Assembly: GCA_905618945.1 (NCBI GenBank)
Contig: CAJQTF010000011.1
Location: 62,001-126,000, forward strand
Reading direction: 5' to 3'
Origin: an uncultured Methylophilaceae bacterium
GTDB lineage: Bacteria; Pseudomonadota; Gammaproteobacteria; Burkholderiales; Methylophilaceae
DNA length: 64,000 nucleotides
The notes beneath the pieces are model-generated. The model saw nothing but the letters and a program-made list of their open reading frames with translations. It was not told the DNA's origin and did no database searches. Position 1 is the stretch's first letter. The number at the start of each line of letters is the position of its first letter. The position numbers and the translations under genes are program-made. Of the stretch, positions 1-13,654 are shown in pieces.

Positions 1-1007
1 GCATATTTGTCTGCCATCATGAAAAGTTTACTAAATAAGATTGTTCCATCTACTTCTTTTATAATTTTAAAGTTTTTTGAATTATTTATTTTTTTATTCC
101 AAGCGCTTCTTACCTCTTTCCAAAAAATATGGGTGGTCTTCCAATAATTTTTCCCTGCACTCCAATCAAAATCTTTGATTCTTTCATATCTTGCAATTCC
201 TATTTCTTTAGCAAGTACTTTATTATTTTGGTTGAGCACTACCTTCTTATTATTTTGTTCATGAACCCAGCCCGTTGGAGTAATTGTTTGGATATTCACA
301 CCCACTAGAACATCGTAATCGTCCCTTATTGAAAATTCTCTTCTTGGTAATGGCCGCCATGTTTCTTTGCTTGTCCATGAAGAAAAATTTTCGGAATGAT
401 TCCAATTCCCATAACTTTGATATCTTGGGGTATCATCAACTTGATAAGCTGATTGAGACCATGTGCCTCTCTTTAAACTCCATGGAATTAAAGTTTTCAC
501 CCATGTTTCATTACCAACAAAAGTATTAATTACGCTATCCTCATATTTCCAATCTTGTCTCCAATGTTTCATTACAACTGAGTCTGAAACAGATCCGTCA
601 ACTTGTTTAAAATACATAACAATTATGTGTTGCAAGCTAATAAAGTCTTTTTTTTCTTCTACTACTTCAACAAACTCAGTCGCCCATGATTGATAAGGTT
701 GTTTAGGTTGATAATCTTCTACAAATCCCATTGTTTCCATAAAATCAAAATATACTCTGTATTTTCCTTGCATTGCTAAGATTGCCAATTTATCTTTTTC
801 AAACTTAGTTAAATTTGGATTTTGAAGTTGGTTCCAATAATCACTAGCCTGAGTATCTATATTTACTTCTGGGCCAGTTGTTGTTCCACCTCTTGGAGTC
901 TTTAAATTAGAATCTTCTAAATGAGTCCAACCAAAAATATAATTTGATTCATTACTAAATGTAATGATTGGAATTGATATTAGAATTAAGAATAAGATAT
1001 TTTTCAT
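1..1007 (-). CDS. Exported protein of unknown function (DUF6607-like), partial, C-terminus outside window
   Basis: Open frame read by hand on the minus strand from ATG at 1007 to the window edge (MKNILFLILISIPIITFSNESNYIFGWTHLEDSNLKTPRGGTTTGPEV...); N-terminal signal peptide. Family name from memory. Absent from the ORF track, probably because it runs off the edge. Confidence 0.7.
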   Translation of the reverse strand, partial: MKNILFLILISIPIITFSNESNYIFGWTHLEDSNLKTPRGGTTTGPEVNIDTQASDYWNQLQNPNLTKFEKDKLAILAMQGKYRVYFDFMETMGFVEDYQPKQPYQSWATEFVEVVEEKKDFISLQHIIVMYFKQVDGSVSDSVVMKHWRQDWKYEDSVINTFVGNETWVKTLIPWSLKRGTWSQSAYQVDDTPRYQSYGNWNHSENFSSWTSKETWRPLPRREFSIRDDYDVLVGVNIQTITPTGWVHEQNNKKVVLNQNNKVLAKEIGIARYERIKDFDWSAGKNYWKTTHIFWKEVRSAWNKKINNSKNFKIIKEVDGTILFSKLFMMADKY

Positions 1008-1114
1008 AGTTTTTTGACTTAGTCTATATCGGAAAGTTTCTTAAGTATCTTAATCAAGGATTGGAGATTTATATAAATTTACAATAGTAACTGCAATAAC
1101 AATTAAAAATAATT

Positions 1115-2947
1115 TCATTCTACGGTTACAGATTTTGCTAAATTTCTTGGTTTATCTACATCAGTACCCTTTCTTAGAGCAACATGATATGCCAGTAACT
1201 GAATAGGAATTGAATGAATTATTGGAGATAGCACCCCTGTATGTCTCGGTGCTCTTATTACTTTAATACCTTTCTCCTCAAGAAAATGGCTATCTGCATC
1301 TGCAAAAACAAATAATATCCCTCCACGTGCTTTTACTTCTTGCATATTTGATTTTACTTTTTCAAGTAATGAGTCATTAGGGGCTATTACAACAACTGGC
1401 ATATTTTTATCAACTAAAGCTAACGGCCCATGTTTTAGTTCTCCAGCAGGGTAAGCTTCTGCATGGACATATGAAACCTCTTTTAATTTTAATGCGCCTT
1501 CTAATGCTATTGGGTAATGAATACCACGTCCTAAGAATAATGCATGTTCCTTGTTAGAAAAATGTTTAGCCCATTGCTTAATTTGTGGCTCTAAATTTAA
1601 TGCAGATTGAATTCCACCAACCAAAGACCTCAAATCCTCTAAATAATTTTTTTCTTTTTTAAGGCCTATAAGTTTCTTATTTTTTGCTAATGTGACCGTT
1701 AGAATAAATAAAGAAATTAATTGAGTTGTAAATGCTTTTGTAGAGGCTACTCCTATTTCTATGCCCGCCCGTGTATAAAAAACCAAACTTGATGCCCTTA
1801 CAATCGCACTTTCTTGCACATTACAAATCGCTAATGTTTTCTTATGCCCAATTTTTTTTGCGTGCTTTAATGCTTCAATAGTATCAAGCGTCTCACCTGA
1901 TTGAGAAATGGTTATAACCAACTGATTTCTGTTGGGGACAGAGTCCCTATATCTATATTCACTTGAAATTTCTATGGTTGTTGGAATTTGAGCAATACTT
2001 TCAAACCAATATTTGGCGGTGAGGCCTGCATAATAACTTGTACCTGCAGCAAGAATCAAAATACTATCTATATTCTTAAATACATCCTTTGCTTTATTTC
2101 CAAACAATGAATTATCAAATGTATTATTATCTATTACAGCTTCAATAGTGTCTCCCAATGCTCTTGGTTGCTCATAAATCTCTTTTTGCATGAAATGATC
2201 ATGGGGGCCTAAATCCATAGATGATAGTTTGACTTTACTATGGTGAACTTTTCTTATTTTTTTCTTTAAATTATTTCCAAAAATCTCTAATGAATCGGTT
2301 GTTAACCTAGCCAAGTCTTCATCTTCAAGATATATAATTTTTCTTGTCACTTCTAATAAAGCAGTAATATCTGACGCAATAAAGTATTCTGATTTACCTT
2401 GGCCAATGATTAATGGACACCCAAGTCTTGCACAAATTAACTCATCTTTATTTTCAACCGAAATTACTGCTATTGCATATGCTCCTACTAAATCTTTAGT
2501 AGCTAAATGTGTTGCCCTTAATAAGTCTTTTTTATTTTTATTATAATAATAATGAATTAGGTGTGCAATTACTTCTGTGTCTGTTTCAGATTCGAATTTA
2601 TATCCTATTTTCTTTAATCGGCTACATTGATCTTCATGATTTTCAATAATACCATTATGAACAACAGCAATTTGATTGTTAGATACATGTGGGTGAGCAT
2701 TATCTTCAGTGACCCCACCATGCGTTGCCCAACGAGTATGTCCTATACCTAGGCATCCGTGTAATTTTGTTTTTTTAGCTTTATTTTTTAATGAGGCAAC
2801 TCGGCCAATAGATCGAATACGCTGTATTTTATCATTCAAAATAGCAATCCCTGCAGAGTCATATCCTCGATATTCTAGACGCCCTAATCCTTCGATTAAA
2901 ACAGGTAAAACGTTCTTATTAGATATGCCTGCAACTATTCCACACAT
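1115..2947 (-). CDS. glmS: Glutamine--fructose-6-phosphate aminotransferase (isomerizing)
   Basis: 610 aa; [10 protein letters not shown]-terminal Cys amidotransferase; SIS domains; C-terminal [11 protein letters not shown]. Confidence 0.98.
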   Translation of the reverse strand: MCGIVAGISNKNVLPVLIEGLGRLEYRGYDSAGIAILNDKIQRIRSIGRVASLKNKAKKTKLHGCLGIGHTRWATHGGVTEDNAHPHVSNNQIAVVHNGIIENHEDQCSRLKKIGYKFESETDTEVIAHLIHYYYNKNKKDLLRATHLATKDLVGAYAIAVISVENKDELICARLGCPLIIGQGKSEYFIASDITALLEVTRKIIYLEDEDLARLTTDSLEIFGNNLKKKIRKVHHSKVKLSSMDLGPHDHFMQKEIYEQPRALGDTIEAVIDNNTFDNSLFGNKAKDVFKNIDSILILAAGTSYYAGLTAKYWFESIAQIPTTIEISSEYRYRDSVPNRNQLVITISQSGETLDTIEALKHAKKIGHKKTLAICNVQESAIVRASSLVFYTRAGIEIGVASTKAFTTQLISLFILTVTLAKNKKLIGLKKEKNYLEDLRSLVGGIQSALNLEPQIKQWAKHFSNKEHALFLGRGIHYPIALEGALKLKEVSYVHAEAYPAGELKHGPLALVDKNMPVVVIAPNDSLLEKVKSNMQEVKARGGILFVFADADSHFLEEKGIKVIRAPRHTGVLSPIIHSIPIQLLAYHVALRKGTDVDKPRNLAKSVTVE

Positions 2948-2950
2948 AAT

Positions 2951-4303
2951 TTAATTCTTCTTTGGCTTTTCCCAGCCAGGAATACTGGTTTGTTTTGCTC
3001 TAGATAACGAAAGTTCGTTGACTGGTGTATTTTTTGTGATTGTTGATCCAGCTCCAATTGTTGATCCAGCTCCAATTGTTACTGGAGCTACAAGTTGAGA
3101 ATTTGAACCAATAAAAACATTATCTTCAATAACAGTTTGATGTTTTGTTACTCCATCATAGTTACAAGTTATCGTCCCCGCTCCTACGTTGACGTTCTTT
3201 CCAACAATGCTATCGCCTACGTAACTTAAATGATTTATTTTAGTATCTGCCCCAATTTTTGAATTTTTTATTTCGACAAAATTACCAATATGGACATTAT
3301 CATTTGTTTCTGTACCTGGTCTCAACCTAGCATAAGGTCCTATTATATTTTTCTTTCCTACTTTCACATTTTCTAAATGTGAATATGGTTTTATAATTGA
3401 ATCATTTAAAATTTCACAATCATTTAATATTGAATAAGCACCTATTGTTACATTTTTTCCAATTTTGACTTTACCCTCAAAAATACATCCAACATCAATA
3501 ACTACATCTTTCCCACAATCAACATTCCCCCTTATATCAGTTCTATTGGGATCTAATAGAGTCACTCCTTGCTCCATTAATGCATTAGTTTTTTTCAATT
3601 GTATTGCTCTCTCCATTTTTGCTAATTCTATTTTAGAATTAACTCCAGAAATAGTAATTTCTGAATCAGCTTCAATCGTATTAATTTCAATATTATCTTT
3701 TTTTGCTAAAGCTACTATATCAGTTAAATAATATTCCTTTTGAGAATTTATATTTGAAATTAAGGATAGCCAATTTATTAAATGTTTTGTATCAGCCACC
3801 ATAATTCCAGTATTAACCTCATTGATTTCTTTTTGGACATCACTACAATCTTTTTCCTCCACTATTGCTTCAACGCCATTAAGCCCTCTAACAATTCGTC
3901 CGTAACCTGTTGGATTAATTTTATTGAAAGTTAATATGCTTAATCCCTTTTCTCCCGTTTTTATTAATTTTTTTAATTCATTTATTTTTACTAATGGGAC
4001 ATCTCCATATAAAATTAGTGTTTGTTGTCCTATTAAATTTGGTATTGCGTATTTAACTGCATCCCCAGTCCCTAATTGTTTTTCTTGCAAAATCCAATTA
4101 ACTCCCTCATGGGACAAAGCGTGCTTAACTTCTTTGGCCTTGTATCCTACAATAACATTAGTATTTTTTGGGTTTAATTCATTTGCAATATCAATAACAT
4201 ATTGCAACATCGGTTGATCCGCTAGCTTGTGAAGAACTTTCGGTTGTTCAGAGAACATTCGTGTGCCTTTACCGGCAGCTAGAATAACCACACTTAATGA
4301 CAT
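2951..4303 (-). CDS. glmU: Bifunctional UDP-GlcNAc pyrophosphorylase / glucosamine-1-phosphate acetyltransferase
   Basis: 450 aa; LAAGKGTRM motif and C-terminal left-handed beta-helix hexapeptide repeats. Confidence 0.98.
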   Translation of the reverse strand: MSLSVVILAAGKGTRMFSEQPKVLHKLADQPMLQYVIDIANELNPKNTNVIVGYKAKEVKHALSHEGVNWILQEKQLGTGDAVKYAIPNLIGQQTLILYGDVPLVKINELKKLIKTGEKGLSILTFNKINPTGYGRIVRGLNGVEAIVEEKDCSDVQKEINEVNTGIMVADTKHLINWLSLISNINSQKEYYLTDIVALAKKDNIEINTIEADSEITISGVNSKIELAKMERAIQLKKTNALMEQGVTLLDPNRTDIRGNVDCGKDVVIDVGCIFEGKVKIGKNVTIGAYSILNDCEILNDSIIKPYSHLENVKVGKKNIIGPYARLRPGTETNDNVHIGNFVEIKNSKIGADTKINHLSYVGDSIVGKNVNVGAGTITCNYDGVTKHQTVIEDNVFIGSNSQLVAPVTIGAGSTIGAGSTITKNTPVNELSLSRAKQTSIPGWEKPKKN

Positions 4304-4337
4304 TTAATTATCCTTTTTATTTAAGTATAAACAAAAA

Positions 4338-4356
4338 AAGCAGCAAACTGCTGCTT
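4338..4356 (-). terminator. Rho-independent terminator of the atp operon
   Basis: AAGCAGC-AAACT-GCTGCTT hairpin followed by a T-run on the minus strand. Confidence 0.8.
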
Positions 4357-4379
4357 ATTCAATATACTAAAATTTAATA

Positions 4380-4799
4380 CTATTTTTTTCTTAATCTTTG
4401 AATCGCTTGAATCTGTGCAACTGCTTCTGCTAGCTCTGCTTCTGCTAATGCAAAGTCAATGTCGTTACCTTTTTTAGCTAGAGATTCTTCAGCTGCTTTT
4501 TTTGAAGCTTTTGCTTTCGTTTCATCTAAATCTTTACCACGAATAGCAGTATCAGAAAGAATAGTAATATGTCCTGGCTGAACCTCTAATATTCCACCAG
4601 AAATATAAATTAAATCTTCGTTAGATTTATCAATCAATTTTATTCTAACTGAACCAGCTTTTAATAAGGTTATCATTGAAGCATGATTTGGATAAATCCC
4701 TACTTCCCCCATTTGGGCTGGCGCTACAACAAACTCAGCTAGCTCAGAAAAGATAGACTCTTCTGCACTTACTACATCAACTTGAATTGTATTTGCCAT
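4380..4799 (-). CDS. atpC: F1 ATP synthase epsilon subunit
   Basis: 139 aa, position in atp operon, VVAPAQMGEVGIYPNHA. Confidence 0.97.
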   Translation of the reverse strand: MANTIQVDVVSAEESIFSELAEFVVAPAQMGEVGIYPNHASMITLLKAGSVRIKLIDKSNEDLIYISGGILEVQPGHITILSDTAIRGKDLDETKAKASKKAAEESLAKKGNDIDFALAEAELAEAVAQIQAIQRLRKK

Positions 4800-4813
4800 T
4801 AGTTACCTTAATT

Positions 4814-6238
<1,425 letters not shown>

Positions 6239-6285
6239 TTATTTATCCTTACTCAACTTAATTAATTAATATAAATCCAAAAATT

Positions 6286-7152
6286 TTACGATACTGCAGC
6301 TGCTCCGCCAACAATTTCTGAAATTTCTTTAGTTATCGCTGCTTGTCTTGCTTTGTTATAAACCAATGTTAATTCATCAATAACACTTCCAGCATTATCA
6401 GATGCTGCCTTCATTGCGACCATTCGAGATGACTGTTCTGATGCCATATTTTCTGCCACCCCATGATAAATCAAAGTTTCTATATAGCGAGATAGTAATG
6501 CATCTATTACTAAAGTTGCATCTGGCTCATAAATATAATCCCATGAGCTATCCGGAGTCTCACTTTTATCTCCTGACAGTGGCAATAGTTGTTCCATATT
6601 TGGCTCTTGCTTCATAGTATTAATAAATTTCGTATAGCAAATATAAAGCTGATCTATTTCTCCAGCAATATAGCTATCTAACATAACTTTAATTGCCCCA
6701 AGCAAATCTTCCATGTGAGGAGTATCACCCATACCTGACACTTGCGATTTTATATCTGCCCCAACTCTACCCATAAAGCTAATTGCTTTGTTGCCAATTG
6801 CACCAATCTGTACTTTTTTTCCCTCTTTTTCCCAATCTTTAATTTGAGATATTGATGCCCTTAAAACATTTGTATTCAGCCCTCCACATAAGCCTTTATC
6901 TGAAGTCACTACAATAAGACCAATATTTTTTATACTGTCCCTTTGAATAATAAAAGGATGTTTATACTCAGATTGTGCGTGAGATAAATGGGCGGCAACT
7001 GTTCTAATTTTTTCAGCATATGGTCTAGCTGCTGTCATCCTATCTTGCGCTTTACGCATTTTAGAAGCAGCTACCATCTCCATAGCTTTAGTGATTTTTC
7101 GTGTATTTTCTACACTCTTAATCTTAGTTCGTATTTCTTTACTTCCTGCCAT
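6286..7152 (-). CDS. atpG: F1 ATP synthase gamma subunit
   Basis: 288 aa; [36 protein letters not shown]. Confidence 0.98.
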   Translation of the reverse strand: MAGSKEIRTKIKSVENTRKITKAMEMVAASKMRKAQDRMTAARPYAEKIRTVAAHLSHAQSEYKHPFIIQRDSIKNIGLIVVTSDKGLCGGLNTNVLRASISQIKDWEKEGKKVQIGAIGNKAISFMGRVGADIKSQVSGMGDTPHMEDLLGAIKVMLDSYIAGEIDQLYICYTKFINTMKQEPNMEQLLPLSGDKSETPDSSWDYIYEPDATLVIDALLSRYIETLIYHGVAENMASEQSSRMVAMKAASDNAGSVIDELTLVYNKARQAAITKEISEIVGGAAAVS

Positions 7153-7166
7153 TTAAAATCCTTATA

Positions 7167-8708
7167 TTAATAAGTATTTGTAGCTTTAAAATCTTCTATT
7201 GCTTTTATAGCCTTCTTTTCCCCATCTTCATCAAGCGTCAATGTTTTTTCAATTCCATCCATCAGTGATTTATATTTAGAAGACATAAACCCATGAAGTG
7301 CAGATTCAAAAGATAAAACTTTTTCTGTTGGAACATCATCTAAGTATCCATTATTAGCAGCTAGTAAAGTCACGGCCATATTTGATACTGTTAATGGAGC
7401 ATACTGTGCCTGTTTCATCAACTCAGTAAACATTTTTCCTCGATCCAGTTGTTTTCTTGTCGCCTCATCAAGATCTGAAGCAAATTGTGCAAAGGCTGCT
7501 AATTCTCGATATTGAGCTAAAGCTAATCGAACTCCGCCACCTAATTTTTTAATTACTTTGGTTTGTGCTGCGCCACCCACCCGAGAAACTGAAATCCCAG
7601 CATTAATTGCGGGGCGAATTCCGGCATTAAACAAATCACTTTCCAAGAAAATCTGTCCATCAGTAATAGAAATAACATTTGTTGGAACAAAAGCAGAAAC
7701 ATCGCCCGCGGCTGTTTCAATTACTGGCAAAGCAGTTAATGATCCTGTTTTTCCTTTAACTTTACCCTTTGTAAATTTTTCTACATACTTCGCATTAACT
7801 CGAGCCGCTCTTTCCAATAACCTTGAGTGAATATAAAACACATCACCTGGATAAGCTTCTCGGCCTGGAGGTCTTCGAAGTAATAATGAAATTTGTCTGT
7901 AGGCAATCGCTTGCTTAGTAAGATCATCATAAACAATCAGTGCATCCTCGCCGCGATCTCTATAATATTCACCCATTGTACAACCTGCATATGGTGCTAA
8001 AAATTGCAAAGCTGCTGAATCAGATGCAGAAGCGCTTACCACAGTGGTATATTCCATTGCCCCATGTTCTTCAAGCTTTTTAACCACATTCATAATTGTT
8101 GATGCTTTTTGGCCTATAGCAACATAAACACATTTCATGTCTTGGCCTTTTTGATTAATTATTGCATCAACAGCAACTGCCGTTTTTCCCGTTTGACGAT
8201 CGCCAATAATTAATTCTCTTTGTCCCCTGCCAATTGGCACCATAGAATCAACTGATTTAAGGCCAGTCTGTACTGGCTGTGACACAGATTGTCTATCAAT
8301 AACGCCAGGAGCAACTTTCTCTAATTTATCTGTTAATTTAGTTTTTATTGGGCCTTTTCCATCAATCGGAACTCCTAATGCATCTACAACTCTTCCCATT
8401 AACTCTGGTCCCACAGGAACTTCTAAAATTTTCCCTGTACATTTACATACATCCCCTTCAGAAATATGTTCATAATCACCGAGCACAACCGCACCAACTG
8501 AATCTCTCTCTAAATTAAGTGCTAAACCAAAAGTGTTACCTGGAAATTCAATCATTTCTCCAGACATTACATTAGATAAACCATGAATACGCACAATGCC
8601 ATCTGTTACAGAGACAACTGTCCCCTGTGTTCTAGCTTCTGAACTAGTAGAAAAATCTTTAATCCTATTCTTAATTAGTTCACTTATTTCTGATGTTGAT
8701 AACTGCAT
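7167..8708 (-). CDS. atpA: F1 ATP synthase alpha subunit
   Basis: 513 aa; GDRQTGKT. Confidence 0.99.
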   Translation of the reverse strand: MQLSTSEISELIKNRIKDFSTSSEARTQGTVVSVTDGIVRIHGLSNVMSGEMIEFPGNTFGLALNLERDSVGAVVLGDYEHISEGDVCKCTGKILEVPVGPELMGRVVDALGVPIDGKGPIKTKLTDKLEKVAPGVIDRQSVSQPVQTGLKSVDSMVPIGRGQRELIIGDRQTGKTAVAVDAIINQKGQDMKCVYVAIGQKASTIMNVVKKLEEHGAMEYTTVVSASASDSAALQFLAPYAGCTMGEYYRDRGEDALIVYDDLTKQAIAYRQISLLLRRPPGREAYPGDVFYIHSRLLERAARVNAKYVEKFTKGKVKGKTGSLTALPVIETAAGDVSAFVPTNVISITDGQIFLESDLFNAGIRPAINAGISVSRVGGAAQTKVIKKLGGGVRLALAQYRELAAFAQFASDLDEATRKQLDRGKMFTELMKQAQYAPLTVSNMAVTLLAANNGYLDDVPTEKVLSFESALHGFMSSKYKSLMDGIEKTLTLDEDGEKKAIKAIEDFKATNTY

Positions 8709-8723
8709 TAATATCTCCTGATT

Positions 8724-9260
8724 TTATGCTTTTAATGTGTAAGCTAAATTATCTAATTGTCCTCGAACTGAAGCATCAATAACGGTATCACCGACTATTA
8801 TCTTGGTACCGCCAACAATGCTTTTATCAATAACTACTTTTCCCTCAATCTTTTTGTCAAATCTTTTTTCTAAACTTTGCAGTAAGTTATTAACCAATTT
8901 TTTATCTGGTTGATCAGCCATAATGATTTCAGCCTCTATAACTCCTTCATCTTTATCTTTAAGCTCTTCAAAAAGAGATGTTATTACAGACAAAATCAAT
9001 AATCTTTTATTCTCGACTAAAAGCTTAATTAAATTCTTACCAGAAGTATTTATTTTATCTCCACAAATATCCAAAAGAATTTTTTCTCTATCTGTATCTA
9101 ATACTTTAGAGTCACTAATAAAAGAATTTACGTCTGCATTCTCAACAACGCCGCTAATAAGAGATAACATATCTGACCAAACAGAAAGAGTTTTCTCCTC
9201 CTTAGCTAAATTAAAGATAGCAACAGCATATGGTCTTCCAATTGTCGAAATTTCAGCCAT
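8724..9260 (-). CDS. atpH: F1 ATP synthase delta subunit
   Basis: 178 aa, operon position. Confidence 0.96.
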   Translation of the reverse strand: MAEISTIGRPYAVAIFNLAKEEKTLSVWSDMLSLISGVVENADVNSFISDSKVLDTDREKILLDICGDKINTSGKNLIKLLVENKRLLILSVITSLFEELKDKDEGVIEAEIIMADQPDKKLVNNLLQSLEKRFDKKIEGKVVIDKSIVGGTKIIVGDTVIDASVRGQLDNLAYTLKA

Positions 9261-9265
9261 AGCTT

Positions 9266-9736
9266 TTATAAATCCTTTGCTAATTTAGTTAGCATATCTG
9301 CATGGACTGTCTTATCAATTTCTTTATCCAAAATCTTTTCTGCACCCTGAATTGCAAGTGTTGATATTTGACCGCGGAGCTCTTCTTTAGCTCTATTTAT
9401 TTCTTGATCAATCTCAGATTTTGCACTCGCGATAATTCTATCGCCTTCATCCTTAGCAACTTTTTTAGCTTGTTCAACAATTTCAGAAGCTCTTTTTTCT
9501 GCTTGGCTTACAATTTCTGCACCTTTTTGCTTAACTTCATTAAGAGTTTCAGCATTTTTTTTAGCTGCCACTTCAAGTGATAACTTACCTTCTTGCGCTG
9601 CAGCTAAACCATCAGCAATTTCTTTCTGTCTTTTCTCAATTGCATTTAGCAAAGGCGGCCATATAAATTTAACCGTAAACCAAATTAATATTGCAAAAGC
9701 AATAGCTTGAGCAATCATTGTAAAATTAATATTCAT
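9266..9736 (-). CDS. atpF: F0 ATP synthase b subunit
   Basis: 156 aa, [29 protein letters not shown]. Confidence 0.98.
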   Translation of the reverse strand: MNINFTMIAQAIAFAILIWFTVKFIWPPLLNAIEKRQKEIADGLAAAQEGKLSLEVAAKKNAETLNEVKQKGAEIVSQAEKRASEIVEQAKKVAKDEGDRIIASAKSEIDQEINRAKEELRGQISTLAIQGAEKILDKEIDKTVHADMLTKLAKDL

Positions 9737-9786
9737 CTTTACCCCGTCTTATATTCCAAATATTGGAATCAAAAACAATATTTAAA

Positions 9787-10062
<276 letters not shown>

Positions 10063-10085
10063 TTACTTCCTTTTAGTTTAAAAAA

Positions 10086-10904
<819 letters not shown>

Positions 10905-10915
10905 TTAATTTTCCT

Positions 10916-11323
10916 TTAATTTTTTGTATCTAATTTGGTTAATCCAATTCCTGAAAAAATTGCCGCCACTGCTAAGCCAAAAATAATAGCGAGCGGAACT
11001 TTGTCTTCATAAAAATTAAATATTGCCCAAAGCAATAATATTATAATTAAAATCTTTACCCCTTCAGCTTTTAAAGCATCCATCACGATACTTGATGCTT
11101 TAGTTGTATCTCGAGATTTATTAGCAATTGGAGTTGAAACTATTAGTCCAATAATAACTACAAAAGCCCCAGATAAAACTGAGATGCCTGCATGTAGGCC
11201 AAAAAAACCTAAAACAATTAGTGCTGAAATGGTAGAAATAGTGCCTAATTTTATAAGCATATTCTTAACGTAAGGAGGAAATAATCCTTTTTTTTTATTG
11301 ACTTGCTGTTGCTTATCAATCAA
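10916..11323 (-). CDS. atpI: ATP synthase I-like protein
   Basis: 135 aa membrane protein at head of the atp operon. Confidence 0.8.
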   Translation of the reverse strand: MIDKQQQVNKKKGLFPPYVKNMLIKLGTISTISALIVLGFFGLHAGISVLSGAFVVIIGLIVSTPIANKSRDTTKASSIVMDALKAEGVKILIIILLLWAIFNFYEDKVPLAIIFGLAVAAIFSGIGLTKLDTKN

Positions 11324-11406
11324 ACCTTTACGCCCTTAAATACTATTTGTATCAAAGTCCGCAATTTTGGCGGTATTTTTTCCTCGAGTCAAGTTTTACG
11401 TCCGAT

Positions 11407-12246
11407 TTATTCTATTTTTTTTAAAATAGAATCTAACTGATCTAAATTACTATAATTAATCTTCAAAACGCCTGATCCATTAGATTTATGTGAGATTTTT
11501 ACTGATGTCCCCAATTTGTCAGATATATTTTCTTCAAAATTTACAATATCAGCTGTTTTTTGTTTTTTTATCTTTCTCTTTGCAGGACTTAGTTGCCCAA
11601 TTAGCGCCTCTACATCCCTTACTGATAAGTTGTTACTGATTACTTTTTGACAAACCATCACTTGCTCACTAGCAGCTAAAGAGAGCATTGCTCTTGCATG
11701 TCCCATTTCAATTTTTCCTTCAAGTAATGCTTTTTGAACATGCTCGGACAAATTCAATAATCTTAATAAATTTGTCACTGTTGTTCTTGATTTTCCTAAT
11801 GTATGAGATGCTGATTCATGTGTCATTCCAAACTCGTCGATCAATCGTTGAATACCTTTCGCTTCTTCTATTGCGTTTAGGTCTTCTCGTTGAATATTTT
11901 CGATAAGAGCCATTGCTAGTGCTGACTTATCAGGAATATTTTTAATCAGAATTGGAACTTCACTTAAATTGGCCAACTTAGCTGCGCGCCATCTTCTTTC
12001 ACCTGCAACAATTTCATATTTCATATTGTCAATAGGGCGGACTACTATAGGCTGCATAATTCCTTGCATCTTAATTGATTCTGCAAGCTCATTTAATGCT
12101 ATTTGATTCATATGACTTCTAGGTTGATATTTTCCCGTTACAAGGTTATCAATTTGACAGCTCTCTAAACTGTTATCGTCATTACTTGCCTTATCGTTGC
12201 TCAATAAGGCATCCAAACCCCTACCTAAACCTTTATTTGTTCCCAT
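11407..12246 (-). CDS. parB: Chromosome partitioning protein ParB
   Basis: 279 aa; GLGRGLDALLS, GERRWRAAKLA. Confidence 0.98.
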   Translation of the reverse strand: MGTNKGLGRGLDALLSNDKASNDDNSLESCQIDNLVTGKYQPRSHMNQIALNELAESIKMQGIMQPIVVRPIDNMKYEIVAGERRWRAAKLANLSEVPILIKNIPDKSALAMALIENIQREDLNAIEEAKGIQRLIDEFGMTHESASHTLGKSRTTVTNLLRLLNLSEHVQKALLEGKIEMGHARAMLSLAASEQVMVCQKVISNNLSVRDVEALIGQLSPAKRKIKKQKTADIVNFEENISDKLGTSVKISHKSNGSGVLKINYSNLDQLDSILKKIE

Positions 12247-13012
12247 CTTTATTCCTCTTTAAAATTTCATCGGCTAGATCTAAATATGCCCTTGCTCCCT
12301 TGGACGATTTATCATAGAAAAGAGCGGGTTTACCATGGCTGGGAGCCTCAGCTAATCTGACATTTCTTGGAATTATTGTGTTGTAAACCTTATCTCCAAA
12401 ATGAGCAGACAATTGGTCAGAGACCTGTTTTCCTAATGTATTTCGCCTATCAAAAAGTGTCCTAAGCAAACCTTCAATCTCAATTTTTGGGTTTAAATGT
12501 TTTTTTACTCTTTTAATTGTATTCACTAAATCGGACAACCCCTCTAAAGCATAATATTCACATTGCATTGGTATTAGAACTGAATCAGAAGCGACTAGTG
12601 CATTTACAGTCAACAAGCTTAAGGCTGGTGGGCAATCAATTAAAATATAGTCATAATCCCTAAGCTTGCTTAATTGTTTCTTTAAAATATATTCTCGCTC
12701 TTCAATATTAACTAATTCAACCTCTGCCCCCGCTAAGGACTGAGTTGCTGGGACAACATCAAAAAAACTTTCTGCTGACTTTTGGATAACGCTTTTTATG
12801 TCTGCTTGGCCGATTAAAACATCGTATATAGATTTTGTAATATTTTTTTTGTTTAATCCCGAACCAGATGTGGCGTTACCTTGAGGATCTAAATCGATTA
12901 AGAGCACTTTTTTCTTTCTATCCATCAAGCTTGCAGCTAGATTAACAGTTGTTGTTGTCTTCCCAACTCCGCCTTTTTGATTTGATATTGCAAATATACG
13001 CATAAAATCCAC
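12233..13012 (-). CDS. parA: Chromosome partitioning ATPase ParA
   Basis: 259 aa; ISNQKGGVGKTTTTVNLAA. Confidence 0.98.
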   Translation of the reverse strand: MDFMRIFAISNQKGGVGKTTTTVNLAASLMDRKKKVLLIDLDPQGNATSGSGLNKKNITKSIYDVLIGQADIKSVIQKSAESFFDVVPATQSLAGAEVELVNIEEREYILKKQLSKLRDYDYILIDCPPALSLLTVNALVASDSVLIPMQCEYYALEGLSDLVNTIKRVKKHLNPKIEIEGLLRTLFDRRNTLGKQVSDQLSAHFGDKVYNTIIPRNVRLAEAPSHGKPALFYDKSSKGARAYLDLADEILKRNKDGNK

Positions 13013-13036
13013 TTAAAAAATGATTAAAATAATAGT

Positions 13037-13654
13037 CTATTGATTATTAATTTTTACTAAATAACGTTCAGCATCGAGATAAGGAACCACAATATCTCTT
13101 TTTTCTACTACAAAATTTGTACCGATTTCTTCTTCATTGAATTTTTTACTTTTCATGCCATACCAAGCCCCTTTATCTTCTATTAAATGCCTTGTAAGAT
13201 CAATAAGTACTTGCATTTCTGCAAATGCTCTAGCAATAATAGAATCAAACAATTTATTTGTTGTGATGTCTTCAACTCGCTTATTTATAATTGTAATATT
13301 ACTTAAATTTAATTCTGCACATGTTTGTTTTAAAAAAGTAGTCTTCTTGCCAACTGAATCCACTAAAGTAATATTTTTTTCTGGGTAACATAAACCAATT
13401 ATAATACCTGGCAGTCCCGCACCACTCCCAACATCTAAGATATTCTTACCCTCAATAAATGGCACTACTGCCAAACAGTCCAAAAAATGATGTGTCACTA
13501 TTTCATCAATACCTTTAACTGAAATTAAATTAAATACTTTATTCCACTTTATCAATAAATCCTTATAAATCAATAATTTAGTATATATATAATGCTTATT
13601 ATCTAACTCTAATTTCTCTATTCCTGCCTTTAAAGTTTCTTCTAAATCAAACAA
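13037..13654 (-). CDS. rsmG: 16S rRNA (guanine-N7) methyltransferase
   Basis: 205 aa; [17 protein letters not shown]. Confidence 0.97.
   Translation of the reverse strand: MFDLEETLKAGIEKLELDNKHYIYTKLLIYKDLLIKWNKVFNLISVKGIDEIVTHHFLDCLAVVPFIEGKNILDVGSGAGLPGIIIGLCYPEKNITLVDSVGKKTTFLKQTCAELNLSNITIINKRVEDITTNKLFDSIIARAFAEMQVLIDLTRHLIEDKGAWYGMKSKKFNEEEIGTNFVVEKRDIVVPYLDAERYLVKINNQ

Noticed and set aside
284-693. Two plus-strand ORFs at 284-529 and 463-693
   Set aside because: Antisense to the open minus-strand exported protein (1-1007), which has a signal peptide and a coherent sequence.
3039-3080. Tandem ~18-bp duplication (GTTGATCCAGCTCCAATT) in glmU
   Set aside because: Explained by left-handed beta-helix hexapeptide repeats (TIGAGSTIGAGST) in the acetyltransferase domain.
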